The notes: generated by a model not told the origin, from the letters alone. A stretch of 64,000 bases of DNA from Anaerolineae bacterium (GCA_020848035.1 JADLAX010000070.1:1-64000), one strand, 5' to 3'; positions 56,053-64,000 are shown, numbered from the stretch's first letter. Numbers and translations: made by a program.

Positions 56053-59000
56053 AACGACGCATTTCCGGACTCGAAGGGTTCATCCTACTCTTGGTAGGGC
56101 AATCCATTTCCCTGCTAGGCTCAGGTTTAACTGGCTTCGCCCTTGACATCTGGGTTTTCCTAGAGACAGGTTCGGTGACGCTTTTTGGCTTTATCGCTGT
56201 ACTGGGGGTACTGCCAAACATCATTATTTCTCCCTTTGCTGGTGCCATTGTCGACCGTTCGGATCGCAAAAAAGTGATGATTATCAGTGATTCGGCCGTA
56301 GCCCTATGCACATTAGTATTGGCTTACCTCCTTTTTACGGAGCAGCTTTCTGTGCTTTATGTAGGCATCATCACCACTATCATGTCGGCCGTTGGTGCCT
56401 TCCAACGGCCCGCATATGTGGCCACTACGCCGCTGCTTGTTCCCAAACGGCATTACGAGCGGATTAACGGCATTGCCGCCATGATTGGTGCCGCTGCACA
56501 AATTCTTGCGCCAACAATGGCTGCGTTTTTAATTTTGGCGATTGATCTATGGGGCATTTTGGTTGTGGATTTTGTTACTTACCTGATTGCCCTAGTAATT
56601 ATCCGGCAAATTCATATCCCGCGTCCTAAAGCGACCGCCGGAGGTCAGGCAGAGAAAAAGAGCTTGTGGCGGGAAGTGGTTCACGGCTGGCGTTACCTGA
56701 CAACAAGAGCGGGACTGTTTGCCTTAATGATATTTTCTACACTCAGCAACTTTATCGTAGGTGTGCTGGTAACGCTGATGACACCAATGGCTTTAAGTTT
56801 ATACGACGCCAGAGTGCTTGGTCTGGCGCTGTCGTCTGGGGGCATTGGTGTTTTGGCTGGTGGTCTACTAATGACCTTTTGGCGAGGCCCAAAGCAGCGC
56901 ATTTATGGCATTTTGGGCGTTCATTTTTTAGGTGGCTTGGCCGTCCTCATCGCCGGTTTAGAGCCAGTGCCAATTGTTTTTTACACCGTTGCCTTTTTCT
57001 TTTTTATGGGAATTCCCATTACTGATGGGCTGGCTAGCGCTATCTGGTACAGTAAAACGGCCCCCGACGTGCTAGGGCGTACGCGAGCCGTGCGTCAGGC
57101 ATTTTCCTGGTCGCTGCTGCCAGTTTCATACCTTCTTTCTGGCGTATTAGCTGATAGGGTTTTTGAGCCACTTTTTGCTGAAAATGGTGCCTGGGCAGGC
57201 ACAGTTATGGAAGAGATAATCGGGATTGGTCCTGGGTACGGTATTGCCTTTTTGTTTGCAATCACAGGCTTAATAGCCATGCTTCAGGCTGTGGCCTGCT
57301 TTTTATATCCCCGCTTACGCCACATTGAGGAAGAGCTACCGGATGCAGTCACTGAATCACCAGAAGAAATGGTGGAACCGTCAACAAGCAGTGCCGAACC
57401 GCTTGTGGAAGATGTTCGCTTTGGTATGACCCGTTCGTTCAGGATAGCTCTGATGGGGATAACGGCTGTTATCCTAGTCCTGATTTTATCGGGTGCATTC
57501 ATTTCGGTGCTCACAGTACAACGGCCTTTTCCCCAAACAGCAGGCGTTCTAGCCGTGCCGGGTGTAAAGGAAACGGTCAATATCTATCGAGACGAATATG
57601 GCATTCCCCACATTTATGCCAACAACGTCGAGGATATGTTTTTTGCTCAGGGGTATGTGCATGCCCAGGATCGTTTTTGGCAAATGGAAGTCCAGCGGCG
57701 TGTGGCCCAAGGACGCACGGCCGAACTATACGGCGAGTTTACGCTTGAGGTAGATATTCTAGCACGGAACATAGGCTGGAACCGTATTGGCTCAGCTACA
57801 TGGGCCATGTATCAGGAAAGTAGCCCTGAGATTGTTACCGCTCTGGAAGCTTACAGTGCAGGCATCAATGCATATCTAGATGAAAACCAAGACAATTTTT
57901 CTCTAAATATGACCATCTGGGAAGTAATTGGTGAGCCTTGGGAAATTGAACCTTGGAGGCCAGAAGACACTTTAATGCTGGGCGTGGCGCTTGACTGGGG
58001 TTTTGGCGGCGGTATGTACCGCGAGCAGGAAAGAGCTATTTTGAGGCAGACGTTAGGGGAATCAGTCGTAACCGATCTATGGCCCTACTACTCCGATGAC
58101 CGACCGTACATCTTCACCGATTCCATTGCCGAGGCAGAATCAAAGAACTTTGACTTGCCAGAAAGCACTGTACTAAGTCCGGATCTGAACTTCATTGGCG
58201 CAAACCAAAATACACCTTTTGGCATTGGACTACATCCGTTTGCTGGCAGCAACAGCTGGGTAGTCAGTGGCAAACATACTGATACCGGGCTGCCGCTGCT
58301 CGCTAATGATCCGCACCTGGACCTCGAAATTCCCTCACGCTGGTATGAAGTGGCGCTCCATGGTCCCGGCTGGGATGTCGTTGGTTTCTCCTTTGCCGGG
58401 GTGCCAGGGGTAGTAGTCGGTCGTAACAATCATATAACCTGGGGACTTACCAATGCTCGTGTCGACACCCAAGATCTCTTCATCGAGAAGTTGAACCCAG
58501 TTAATCCGCTTCAGTACGAATTTGAAGGGGAATGGCACGACATGACTGTCATTACCGAGGTGATTGGCGTAGCAGAAATTGGCGACTATGTTTTAGACGT
58601 ACGCCAAACGCATCACGGTGTTATCGTCACAGATGCGGACGAGCGCCTTGATCAGGTACTGGCGCTAAGTTGGGCCAGTAGCGAGCCATCACGCGTTATG
58701 CAGGCTATCCTCGATCTTAACCAGGCCACTAATTATGATGAGTTTCGTGATGCCATGCGCATCTGGGATACGTTATCCCAAAACATTATCTATGCCGACG
58801 TAGAAGGCAACATTGCCTACCAGCTACCAGGCCGCATCCCCAATCGCCTAAATGGTGACGGTTCTTTACCTGTACCCGGCTGGACAGGCGAGTATGAGTG
58901 GGATGGCTGGATTCCTTTTGAGGAACTTCCCAGCCTGTTGAACCCAGACTCAGGCTACATTATCACGGCCAACAACGCCATTGTCGATGAAAACCATCCA

Positions 59001-59903
59001 TATGTAATCAGCCGGGAGTGGGGGGCTGGCGATCGGGCGGCTCGCATTCAGGAAATGCTAGAAACCACACTTGCCGAAAACGGACAAATCACCATGAATG
59101 ACTTTGCCCAAGTTCAGCTTGATGCCAAATCCCTTCTCGCCGCTGATTATGTACCTCTTTTGCTTGACCTCTCATCTGATGATGAACGGGTGATTGCCGC
59201 CATTGAGCAGCTGCGCAATTGGGATTACCAGGAGAATCGGGATAGCGTAGCTACTACCATCTTTGAAATCTTTTATATGCATCTTGCAAAAGCGGTGGTT
59301 GGCGATGAACTCGGCGCAATTGAGGACGTATACCTTTTTGACGGCAATACGCAGCGTATCTTTTTCCATAATTTGTCGCAGCAGCCTGATGCCCATTGGT
59401 GGGACAATGTTAATACCGAATCTGTTGAAACCCGTGATGAATTATTACTGCAAGCGTTAACCGAAACTATAAATTGGTTAGAAAAAACGATTGGTCAGAA
59501 CATGAATCAGTGGGATTGGGGTACTCTGCACACAATAACGTTTGAGAATGTACCATTAGGCCGTTTTGGTATTGTGTCACTGGAGTTTATCCTCAACCGT
59601 GGGCCATTCCCTGTTGATGGGGGCAACAGCGTCATCAATGCCATAGACTGGGATTGGGAAGACCCAGCTCGTTCTACAGGAGGCGTAACGTTTCGATTAT
59701 TGGTTGATTTGGCTAACATCGATGGTAGCCAGGCGATTCACGCTACCGGCCAAAGTGGACATCCCTATCACCCAAATTATGCCGATATGATAGAGCCATG
59801 GCAAAATGGTGAGTACCATCAAGTTGTCTTTAGTCGGGAAATGGTGTTGGCAAACAGCGTAGAACACCTGATATTAATTAATCCGGCAAATGTCGGAGAA
59901 TAA
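56049..59903 (+). CDS. MFS exporter fused to penicillin acylase (candidate prodrug-activating exporter)
   Basis: 1284 residues, a fusion. Residues 1-~425 form a multi-span MFS exporter of the DHA3/macrolide-efflux kind (FILLLVGQSISLLGSGLTGF; GAIVDRSDRKKVM cytoplasmic loop). After an acidic linker, a further membrane span (~463-487, ALMGITAVILVLILSGAFI) leads into a full-length penicillin acylase (~500-1284). The acylase alpha part has IPHIYANNVEDMFFAQGYVH and RVAQGRTAELYG. The autoprocessing site is AG/SNSWVVSGK, with predicted N-terminal nucleophile Ser734, followed by LLANDPHL and the oxyanion-hole Asn segment VVGRNNHITWGLTN. The acylase should face the periplasm or outside. Penicillin acylases cleave N-acyl amides, so with a FAAL-started chain the likely role is removing the fatty acyl group during export. 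The ATG overlaps the NRPS2 stop. Confidence 0.95.
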   Translation: MKRRISGLEGFILLLVGQSISLLGSGLTGFALDIWVFLETGSVTLFGFIAVLGVLPNIIISPFAGAIVDRSDRKKVMIISDSAVALCTLVLAYLLFTEQLSVLYVGIITTIMSAVGAFQRPAYVATTPLLVPKRHYERINGIAAMIGAAAQILAPTMAAFLILAIDLWGILVVDFVTYLIALVIIRQIHIPRPKATAGGQAEKKSLWREVVHGWRYLTTRAGLFALMIFSTLSNFIVGVLVTLMTPMALSLYDARVLGLALSSGGIGVLAGGLLMTFWRGPKQRIYGILGVHFLGGLAVLIAGLEPVPIVFYTVAFFFFMGIPITDGLASAIWYSKTAPDVLGRTRAVRQAFSWSLLPVSYLLSGVLADRVFEPLFAENGAWAGTVMEEIIGIGPGYGIAFLFAITGLIAMLQAVACFLYPRLRHIEEELPDAVTESPEEMVEPSTSSAEPLVEDVRFGMTRSFRIALMGITAVILVLILSGAFISVLTVQRPFPQTAGVLAVPGVKETVNIYRDEYGIPHIYANNVEDMFFAQGYVHAQDRFWQMEVQRRVAQGRTAELYGEFTLEVDILARNIGWNRIGSATWAMYQESSPEIVTALEAYSAGINAYLDENQDNFSLNMTIWEVIGEPWEIEPWRPEDTLMLGVALDWGFGGGMYREQERAILRQTLGESVVTDLWPYYSDDRPYIFTDSIAEAESKNFDLPESTVLSPDLNFIGANQNTPFGIGLHPFAGSNSWVVSGKHTDTGLPLLANDPHLDLEIPSRWYEVALHGPGWDVVGFSFAGVPGVVVGRNNHITWGLTNARVDTQDLFIEKLNPVNPLQYEFEGEWHDMTVITEVIGVAEIGDYVLDVRQTHHGVIVTDADERLDQVLALSWASSEPSRVMQAILDLNQATNYDEFRDAMRIWDTLSQNIIYADVEGNIAYQLPGRIPNRLNGDGSLPVPGWTGEYEWDGWIPFEELPSLLNPDSGYIITANNAIVDENHPYVISREWGAGDRAARIQEMLETTLAENGQITMNDFAQVQLDAKSLLAADYVPLLLDLSSDDERVIAAIEQLRNWDYQENRDSVATTIFEIFYMHLAKAVVGDELGAIEDVYLFDGNTQRIFFHNLSQQPDAHWWDNVNTESVETRDELLLQALTETINWLEKTIGQNMNQWDWGTLHTITFENVPLGRFGIVSLEFILNRGPFPVDGGNSVINAIDWDWEDPARSTGGVTFRLLVDLANIDGSQAIHATGQSGHPYHPNYADMIEPWQNGEYHQVVFSREMVLANSVEHLILINPANVGE

Positions 59904-60039
59904 ATCGATTAGCAGTGGAATATACCGAAGCTGTAGCTGGGCTAACGATATGTATTAGCTACCAATCGCCATCGCATGATTTGTCGCGACCGAGCGCAGT
60001 TGATGTAAATAATTCCTACTTTCAAATGGAGGATCAAAC

Positions 60040-60261
60040 ATGTGGAATAATGAAGGTACGATTTTTAATGTTGTTGTCAACCATGAAGAACAGTATTCTG
60101 TCTGGCCTGCCGAACGTGAGCTGCCACTAGGGTGGACGACGGTAGGTAAAAGCGGCTCAAAGCAAGAATGTTTAGACTACATCGAAGAAGTGTGGACCGA
60201 CATGCGGCCATTAAGCCTACGTCAAACGATGGAAGGAACGACACAAAAATCAGAAAAATAA
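60040..60261 (+). CDS. MbtH-like protein
   Basis: 73 residues with the MbtH family pattern: FNVVVNHEEQYSVWP, LPLGWTTVGKSG, CLDYIEEVWTDMRPLSLR. MbtH-like proteins bind NRPS adenylation domains and are needed for folding or activity of many of them; this one probably serves one or more of the A domains in this locus. GGAGGA lies about seven bases before the ATG. It is the last gene of the plus-strand arm, 136 bases after the exporter-acylase, and is the only MbtH gene seen in the window. The C-terminal ~10 residues (QTMEGTTQKSEK) are an unconserved polar tail. Confidence 0.95.
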   Translation: MWNNEGTIFNVVVNHEEQYSVWPAERELPLGWTTVGKSGSKQECLDYIEEVWTDMRPLSLRQTMEGTTQKSEK

Positions 60262-60546
60262 CCATACAAAAATAAAGTCGCATTTCGTAGAGGATCCGCA
60301 ATAGAATGGATCAGGTGATTTTTCTTGTTCCTAGATTTCTTCATACCCTGTTCCGGCTCCCTCGGATAAGAAAATTTCGAGTTTCGCAGTTTACGCCATT
60401 TCCACAAAATCCATGAGTTGTGATGTTGATTGGAAGAAAACTGCGAGTAACTTTAGACACCTGTAGGTCAGTTTTTCCAAATGACTGTTACTTTGCTATG
60501 AACAGGGGCTTTAACAGAATAGAAAGCATTCGGTAATTAAAAAAGT
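60262..60546. other. non-coding stretch downstream of the cluster
   Basis: About 285 bases with no credible gene. A weak GATCC/GGATC inverted repeat near 60293-60312 followed by a short T-run could end the plus-arm transcript but is too weak to call. TCGCAGTTT (60384-60392) and AAACTGCGA (60438-60446) form a long-loop inverted repeat of unknown meaning. Confidence 0.4.
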
Positions 60547-61309
60547 GGTAGTGGCCAGGAAGTAAGTGATAAGTTGTATTCATAGATGTACTACTTGGTT
60601 ACCAAATGATGATACTTGTCGCTCTTTGAAAAGGATACGGATTTACGACCATAGCGGCTAATTCGCTGGCGTAAGGTGTTGTTCTAGCGCTCCAAATGAG
60701 CCGTTTCGCCGCTTTCTTTACCAACTGAACTATGCTTACCCGTGGTAATCACCTGTTGGTAAGTATGACACAGGTCACTGAATGTACGGCACTGGCGGTA
60801 CGCTTCAGGAATACGTTGCCACAGTTTACGGCATGTTTTGGCACTGCGGTCACCGATGACAAAGGCGACGATTTGGCGTGCTTGCCGACAGAGAGCCACC
60901 CAAAGCCATCGTTTTTGATGCCGCTGACCGACAAAACATCAGAGTTCATCCAGTTCAAGCACGTCATTTGGCTGGACTGGCTCAACTGAAGTGCGACAGG
61001 CTGGCAGCCGAACAATCTACTCTAGTAACCAGATAGCCAGGGTATGACCATGCACACCGAGTGCGTGCTGAACGCTACGCATGCTGGCCCGTTCTTTGTA
61101 GACGTTCAGTGCGGTTTCTTTTTTCAGACGACGGATGGCGTTTAGGCTGTAAGACACGCCGGGCACCACACTCTTTGCACCAATACTGCTGATTTCCACA
61201 GCGGTTGGTACCATTTTTTACAATATTGGTGCTGTTGCAGGTGCGACAGCGGTGAATAATAGTTTCTTGGATCATGTATCCAGTTTACCCATCACTTACG
61301 GCCACTACC
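60547..61309 (-). mobile_element. IS1-family insertion sequence, degenerate
   Basis: A 763-bp element, close to the 768 bp of IS1. It is bounded by perfect 10-bp terminal inverted repeats: GGTAGTGGCC at 60547-60556 and its complement GGCCACTACC at 61300-61309; similarity extends further inward (AAGT..GTGAT). It contains an IS1-type transposase on the minus strand, now broken. No matching target-site duplication is visible: the outer flanks are AAAAAAGT on the left and CCAGCGAC on the right, so the two flanks were probably not originally adjacent. The right end truncates a TPP-enzyme gene. It marks the junction between the biosynthetic cluster and flanking chromosome. Confidence 0.9.
60550..61275 (-). 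pseudogene. IS1-family transposase (InsA/InsB-like), inactivated
   Basis: Reading from ATG at 61275, the InsA-like zinc-finger N-terminus is clear (CRTCNSTNIVKNGTNRCGNQ, YWCKECGA). The frame is then lost at a six-base A run (T run 61119-61124 on the plus strand) and continues in another frame (NVYKERASMRSVQHALGVHG). The InsB-like catalytic part follows (VLELDEL, KRWLWVALCRQARQIVAF, GDRSAKTCRKLWQRIPEAYRQC, HLER, NNTLRQRISRYGRKS, SKSDKYHHLVTK). It carries in-frame stops at 61017-61019, 60939-60941, 60684-60686 and 60591-60593. The last three fall where the family has Trp (ELW, ERW, TKW), so TGG became TGA or TAG. The element cannot make its own transposase. Confidence 0.88.
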
Positions 61310-61673
61310 CCAGCGACAGCTGGTTGATGTCCTGCAGCGCGCCGCGCCCTTTGAGCAGCGTCGCGGCCGAGCCGCCGATGAGCACCAGCGGCGATTGGGC
61401 CATCTGGGCGTTTTTGAGGGCGGTGATGGTGTTGGTCACGCCCGGACCGGCGGTGACGGCCGCTACGCCGGGTATTCCGGTTAACCTGGCCGTGGCATTG
61501 GCGGCAAAAACGGCCGTTGCCTCATGCCGCACATCAATTACCCGGATGCCCTGCTGTGCTGCCCCCACCAATATCGGTGAAATGTGCCCGCCACACAGCG
61601 TATACAAAAAGCGTACGTTCTGCTTTTGCAGCACCTCACCCACCAACACACCACCATTCATTTCCGCTGTCAT
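61305..61673 (-). pseudogene. truncated TPP-dependent enzyme (acetolactate synthase-like), N-terminal fragment
   Basis: About 122 residues matching the N-terminal pyrimidine-binding domain of thiamine-diphosphate enzymes: FLYTLCGGHISPILVGA, VIDVRHEATAVFAANA (with the cofactor-activating Glu), TAGPGVTNTITALKNA and SPLVLIGGSA. The frame ends LQDINQLSLG, then a stop codon that lies inside the inverted repeat of the IS1-like element. Full-length relatives have about 550 residues, so more than three quarters of the gene is gone. The missing part is not found on the other side of the IS, which means DNA was lost or replaced at this junction. The start ATG at 61673 lacks a clear Shine-Dalgarno site; the ATG four codons later is possible. 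Unlikely to be functional. Confidence 0.85.
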
Positions 61674-61720
61674 AACCCACTCATCAAAAAACTATCCAAA
61701 GATGACACAGATTTCACAGA

Positions 61721-62848
61721 TTAGATTTTCCACCGGTAAGCGTTCAGCCCTACCCGGAGTAAGGGCAGGGTGAGGCTGAAGGTGCTGCCCTGGTGGGGTC
61801 CGGGGGAAACGGCCGTAACCTCCCCCCCATGCGCGTTCACAATGGCCCGCACGATGGCCAGCCCCAGGCCAGAACCACCGCTCTCCCGGCTGCGCGACGG
61901 ATCGGCGCGGTAAAAGCGGTCGAAGACGCGGCTGAGCTGCTCTGGCGTCATGCCGCTGCCACTGTCCTGCACCCGAATCCGAATCGCCTCGTTCACCTGC
62001 TCCACTTCCAACAAAATGTGGCCCCCGGCAGGCGTGTGCCTCAGGGCATTGTCTACCAGATTGTGCACGCTTTGCCGCAGCCGGGCGGCGTCGGCGGGCA
62101 CGGTAGGGATGGCCCCCAGCAGCTCGGCGTGCAGCTCGATTTGCTGGCTGCGGGCAATGGGTTGAAAGGATACGGCCGTTTCCTTCACCAACGCTGCTAC
62201 ATCCACCTCGGTCATATTGAGCGACAGCTGCGACGCTTCTGCCTGGGCCAGCTCCCGCAAATCGTCGATGACGCGGGTGAGCAGCCGTGTTTGCTCGTAC
62301 AGGCGGGCCACCTCTTCTTTTTCCAGCGGATACACATCATCCAAAATGGCTCGCAAATTACCCTGGATGACGGTGACGGGCGTGCGCAGCTCGTGGGCGA
62401 CGTCAGCCAGCAGATTTTGGCGCAGCGTTTCGGCTGCCTCCAGCCGTTCGGCCATCTCGTTGAATGCCTGGGCTACCGCCTGAATTTCTTCAGTGCCCTG
62501 GACTTCGGCCCGGTAGCTGAGGTTGCGCGGGCCAAATTGGCGGGAGGATTCGGCGAGAGTGTCCAACGGCCGTACAAACGATCGCGCCAACAGCACTCCG
62601 GCAATGACGCCAAACAGCCCGCCAAAAATGATAAATCCCGCAATTTGCCTGGGGAAAAATTGGCGGGCAAAGTTTTCCATCACTTCAGCCTGCTCTGGAC
62701 TCAACGATCTCAGCACTTCGGTAATTTCGGGGGGCTGTTGGGCAATGTCCAGCGAGCGCAGCAGCAGTGAAAAGGTGAGCGGAATCAGCACCACCAGCAA
62801 AATAACGCCAATGAAGGCGGCGATAAAACGTGTGCGTAAACGGTTCAT
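61721..62848 (-). CDS. sensor histidine kinase (HAMP-HisKA-HATPase)
   Basis: 375 residues. Two membrane spans (near residues 8-30 and 70-90) enclose a short ~40-residue extracytoplasmic loop. A HAMP region follows (SFVRPLDTLAESSRQF), then the phosphoacceptor box LADVAHELRTPVTVIQG (His ~152), N box LVDNALRHTP, G1 DSGSGM, F box FDRFYRADPSRSRE and G2 GGSGLGLAIV. It is a class I kinase of the EnvZ/BaeS type. Its ATG overlaps the response-regulator stop by four bases, so the pair is one unit. The signal is unknown; the small sensor loop suggests an envelope or membrane cue. It lies outside the IS boundary in GC-richer DNA, so a link to the biosynthetic cluster is not implied. Confidence 0.95.
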   Translation of the reverse strand: MNRLRTRFIAAFIGVILLVVLIPLTFSLLLRSLDIAQQPPEITEVLRSLSPEQAEVMENFARQFFPRQIAGFIIFGGLFGVIAGVLLARSFVRPLDTLAESSRQFGPRNLSYRAEVQGTEEIQAVAQAFNEMAERLEAAETLRQNLLADVAHELRTPVTVIQGNLRAILDDVYPLEKEEVARLYEQTRLLTRVIDDLRELAQAEASQLSLNMTEVDVAALVKETAVSFQPIARSQQIELHAELLGAIPTVPADAARLRQSVHNLVDNALRHTPAGGHILLEVEQVNEAIRIRVQDSGSGMTPEQLSRVFDRFYRADPSRSRESGGSGLGLAIVRAIVNAHGGEVTAVSPGPHQGSTFSLTLPLLRVGLNAYRWKI

Positions 62849-63558
62849 TCAGCCTCACTTAGGCGGTAGCCAATGCCGTAGACGGTTTGAATAAAGGTAG
62901 GATTTTTGGGGTCTGGCTCAATTTTGCGCCGCAGATTTTTGATGTGGCTGTCCAGTGTCCGGTCCATGCCGATGTATTCCTGCCCCAGGCCGCGCTCAAT
63001 CAGCTCGCTGCGGGTAAAGACGAAGCCGGGGTTTTCCAGCATGGTTTGCAGCAGGCTGAACTCGGAGGGGGTAAGGTCAACGACACGGCCGTTTACCTTG
63101 ACTTCCCGGCGACCTATGTCCAATTGCAAACCAGCAACCTGGAAAACGGCCGTTTCCAACGCCTCATTGCTCCCGGTTAGTCTGCTTTTGGCGCGCAGCT
63201 GCGCCCTTACTCTGGCCACCACCTCGGCCGGATTAAACGGTTTGGTCACGTAATCATCCGCGCCTAGCTCCAGCCCGACAATTTTGTCGCTGTCTTCTAC
63301 CCGCGCCGTAATCATGATGATCGGGATTTGGGCTAACGCCGCGTCGTTGCGCACCAGCCGGGTAATGTCGTAGCCGTCCATATCGGGTAGCATCAAATCC
63401 AGCAGCAGCAGGTCTGGCCTGTCGCGGCGCAGGGTATGAACGGCTGTTCCCCCATCATGCGCCACCAACACGCCAAACCCCGCCTTCTCCAGATACCCCC
63501 GCAGCAGCCGGGCAATTTCTTTGTCGTCGTCAACTACCAAAATTTGCTGTTTTTGCAT
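62845..63558 (-). CDS. OmpR/PhoB-family response regulator
   Basis: 237 residues. The receiver domain has acidic residues VDDDKE (10-14), the phosphoacceptor Asp in LLLLDLMLPDMDGYD (~53-55) and the conserved Lys in YVTKPFNP. The C-terminal winged-helix DNA-binding domain has LTPSEFSLLQTMLENPGFVFTR, RTLDSHIKNLRRKIEPDP and VYGIGYRLSE. It is partnered with the histidine kinase whose start it overlaps. It is oriented away from the cluster, and its promoter should lie in the 63559-63652 gap. The neighbouring ABC permease gene lies just upstream in the same direction and may be a target, as is common for such pairs next to MacB/FtsX transporters. Confidence 0.95.
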   Translation of the reverse strand: MQKQQILVVDDDKEIARLLRGYLEKAGFGVLVAHDGGTAVHTLRRDRPDLLLLDLMLPDMDGYDITRLVRNDAALAQIPIIMITARVEDSDKIVGLELGADDYVTKPFNPAEVVARVRAQLRAKSRLTGSNEALETAVFQVAGLQLDIGRREVKVNGRVVDLTPSEFSLLQTMLENPGFVFTRSELIERGLGQEYIGMDRTLDSHIKNLRRKIEPDPKNPTFIQTVYGIGYRLSEAE

Positions 63559-63652
63559 GGTTTATTAGTTTGCGAGTGTGCCAGTATGCCATTTTGCGAG
63601 TCTGGTTTACCATCCACTTGCCACACTTGCCACTTGCCACTCGCAGACTATA

Positions 63653-64000
63653 TCACTCATACCGCAATGCCTCAATCGGCCGCAAGCCCGCCGCCCGCCA
63701 TGCGGGATAGATGCCAAACACCAGCCCCACGCCAGCGGCGAACCCGGTGGCCAGCAGCACCGTAGCTGTTTCAACAACTGGCGAAATATCCAGCGCCGGA
63801 CCGGTGACATAAGCAATGGCCACTCCCAGGCTGATCCCCAATGCACCGCCCATCAAGCTCAGCAACAGCGATTCCAGCAAAAACTGGATCAGAATGTCTC
63901 GCCGCAGCGCGCCTACGGCCTTGCGAATGCCAATTTCCCGCGTCCGCTCCGTTACGCTCACCAGCATGATATTCATAATGCCGATGCCACCTACCAGCAG
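63653..64000 (-). CDS. MacB/FtsX-type ABC transporter permease, C-terminal part (cut by window edge)
   Basis: The last ~115 residues of a minus-strand gene that continues past the right edge. The sequence LLVGGIGIMNIMLVSVTERTREIGIRKAVGA is the hallmark of the C-terminal FtsX domain of MacB-type permeases. It is followed by membrane helices (LIQFLLESLLLSLMGGALGIS and TVLLATGFAAGVGLVFGIYP) and the usual PAWRAAGLRPIEALRYE ending. Such proteins move peptides, lipoproteins or drugs out, or couple envelope work to ATP hydrolysis with a separate ATPase. It precedes the two-component pair on the same strand. Substrate unknown. Confidence 0.93.
   Translation of the reverse strand: MLVGGIGIMNIMLVSVTERTREIGIRKAVGALRRDILIQFLLESLLLSLMGGALGISLGVAIAYVTGPALDISPVVETATVLLATGFAAGVGLVFGIYPAWRAAGLRPIEALRYE

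Noticed and set aside
59915..60130. 71-codon plus-strand frame before MbtH
   Set aside because: It overlaps the MbtH start in another frame, has no ribosome site and no recognisable sequence.
60290..60330. Possible terminator after MbtH (GATCC/GGATC followed by T-run)
   Set aside because: The stem is only 5 bp with a 10-base loop, too weak to call.
61119..61124. Six-base A run in the IS1-like transposase as a programmed frameshift site
   Set aside because: IS1 does use a slippery A run, but near the end of insA; this one is earlier, and the gene also carries four in-frame stops, so simple decay is more likely.
61793..62770. Long open frame (about 325 codons) on the plus strand
   Set aside because: It lies exactly opposite the histidine kinase, whose motifs are all intact; it has no domain and is a GC-codon shadow.
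1..64000. tRNA genes, rRNA genes, CRISPR arrays, riboswitches
   Set aside because: None recognised on reading both strands; no regularly spaced repeats were seen in the gaps between genes.

Overview
The window is bacterial DNA of moderate GC, and almost all of it is one large hybrid NRPS/PKS biosynthetic gene cluster. The host cannot be named with certainty. The octamer ACGGCCGT is strongly over-represented, the cyanobacterial HIP1 octamer GCGATCGC is nearly absent (one copy noticed), and non-ATG starts (GTG, TTG) with good Shine-Dalgarno sites are common. I lean towards a filamentous Chloroflexota-type bacterium, at low to moderate confidence.

Layout. (1) 1-568, minus: the start of an adenylation-domain gene cut by the window edge, so the cluster probably continues to the left. 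(2) 569-2391: gene-poor, with a few doubtful small or broken genes. (3) Minus-strand arm, read from 25250 down to 2392: kynurenine 3-monooxygenase, a 5129-aa four-condensation NRPS ending in a thioesterase, a SAM methyltransferase, an ATP-grasp ligase, a LanB-like (lantibiotic dehydratase N-terminal) protein and tryptophan 2,3-dioxygenase. (4) 25251-26070: a divergent control region of about 820 bp. (5) Plus-strand arm, 26071-60261: FAD oxidoreductase; FAAL-ACP-C-A(with an inserted luciferase-like monooxygenase)-T; three KS-AT-KR-ACP polyketide synthases with a GT1 glycosyltransferase between the second and third; PIG-L deacetylase; a GT4 glycosyltransferase fused to an APH-type kinase; a C-A-T NRPS; an MFS exporter fused to a penicillin acylase; and an MbtH-like protein. 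(6) 60547-61309: a decayed IS1-family element abutting a truncated TPP-enzyme gene. (7) 61721-64000, minus: GC-richer ordinary chromosome with a histidine kinase, a response regulator and an ABC permease.

Likely logic (inference). The FAAL loads a fatty acid. The first module adds a glycine (pocket code reads as Gly) that the inserted monooxygenase may oxidise. Three malonate-type extensions follow, with KRs that look active, degenerate and active. NRPS2 adds one residue and the big NRPS adds about four more (one predicted Ser) before TE release. Tryptophan dioxygenase and kynurenine monooxygenase could supply 3-hydroxykynurenine. The two glycosyltransferases and the PIG-L enzyme suggest an attached amino sugar. 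The APH-type kinase domain and the exporter-acylase fusion suggest self-protection: the compound is made as a masked N-acyl (perhaps also phosphorylated) prodrug, and the acyl chain is removed at or outside the membrane during export. The MFS-acylase fusion, the GT4-kinase fusion, the monooxygenase inside a Gly adenylation domain, the tandem A-A domains and the LanB-like/ATP-grasp pair are the most unusual parts.
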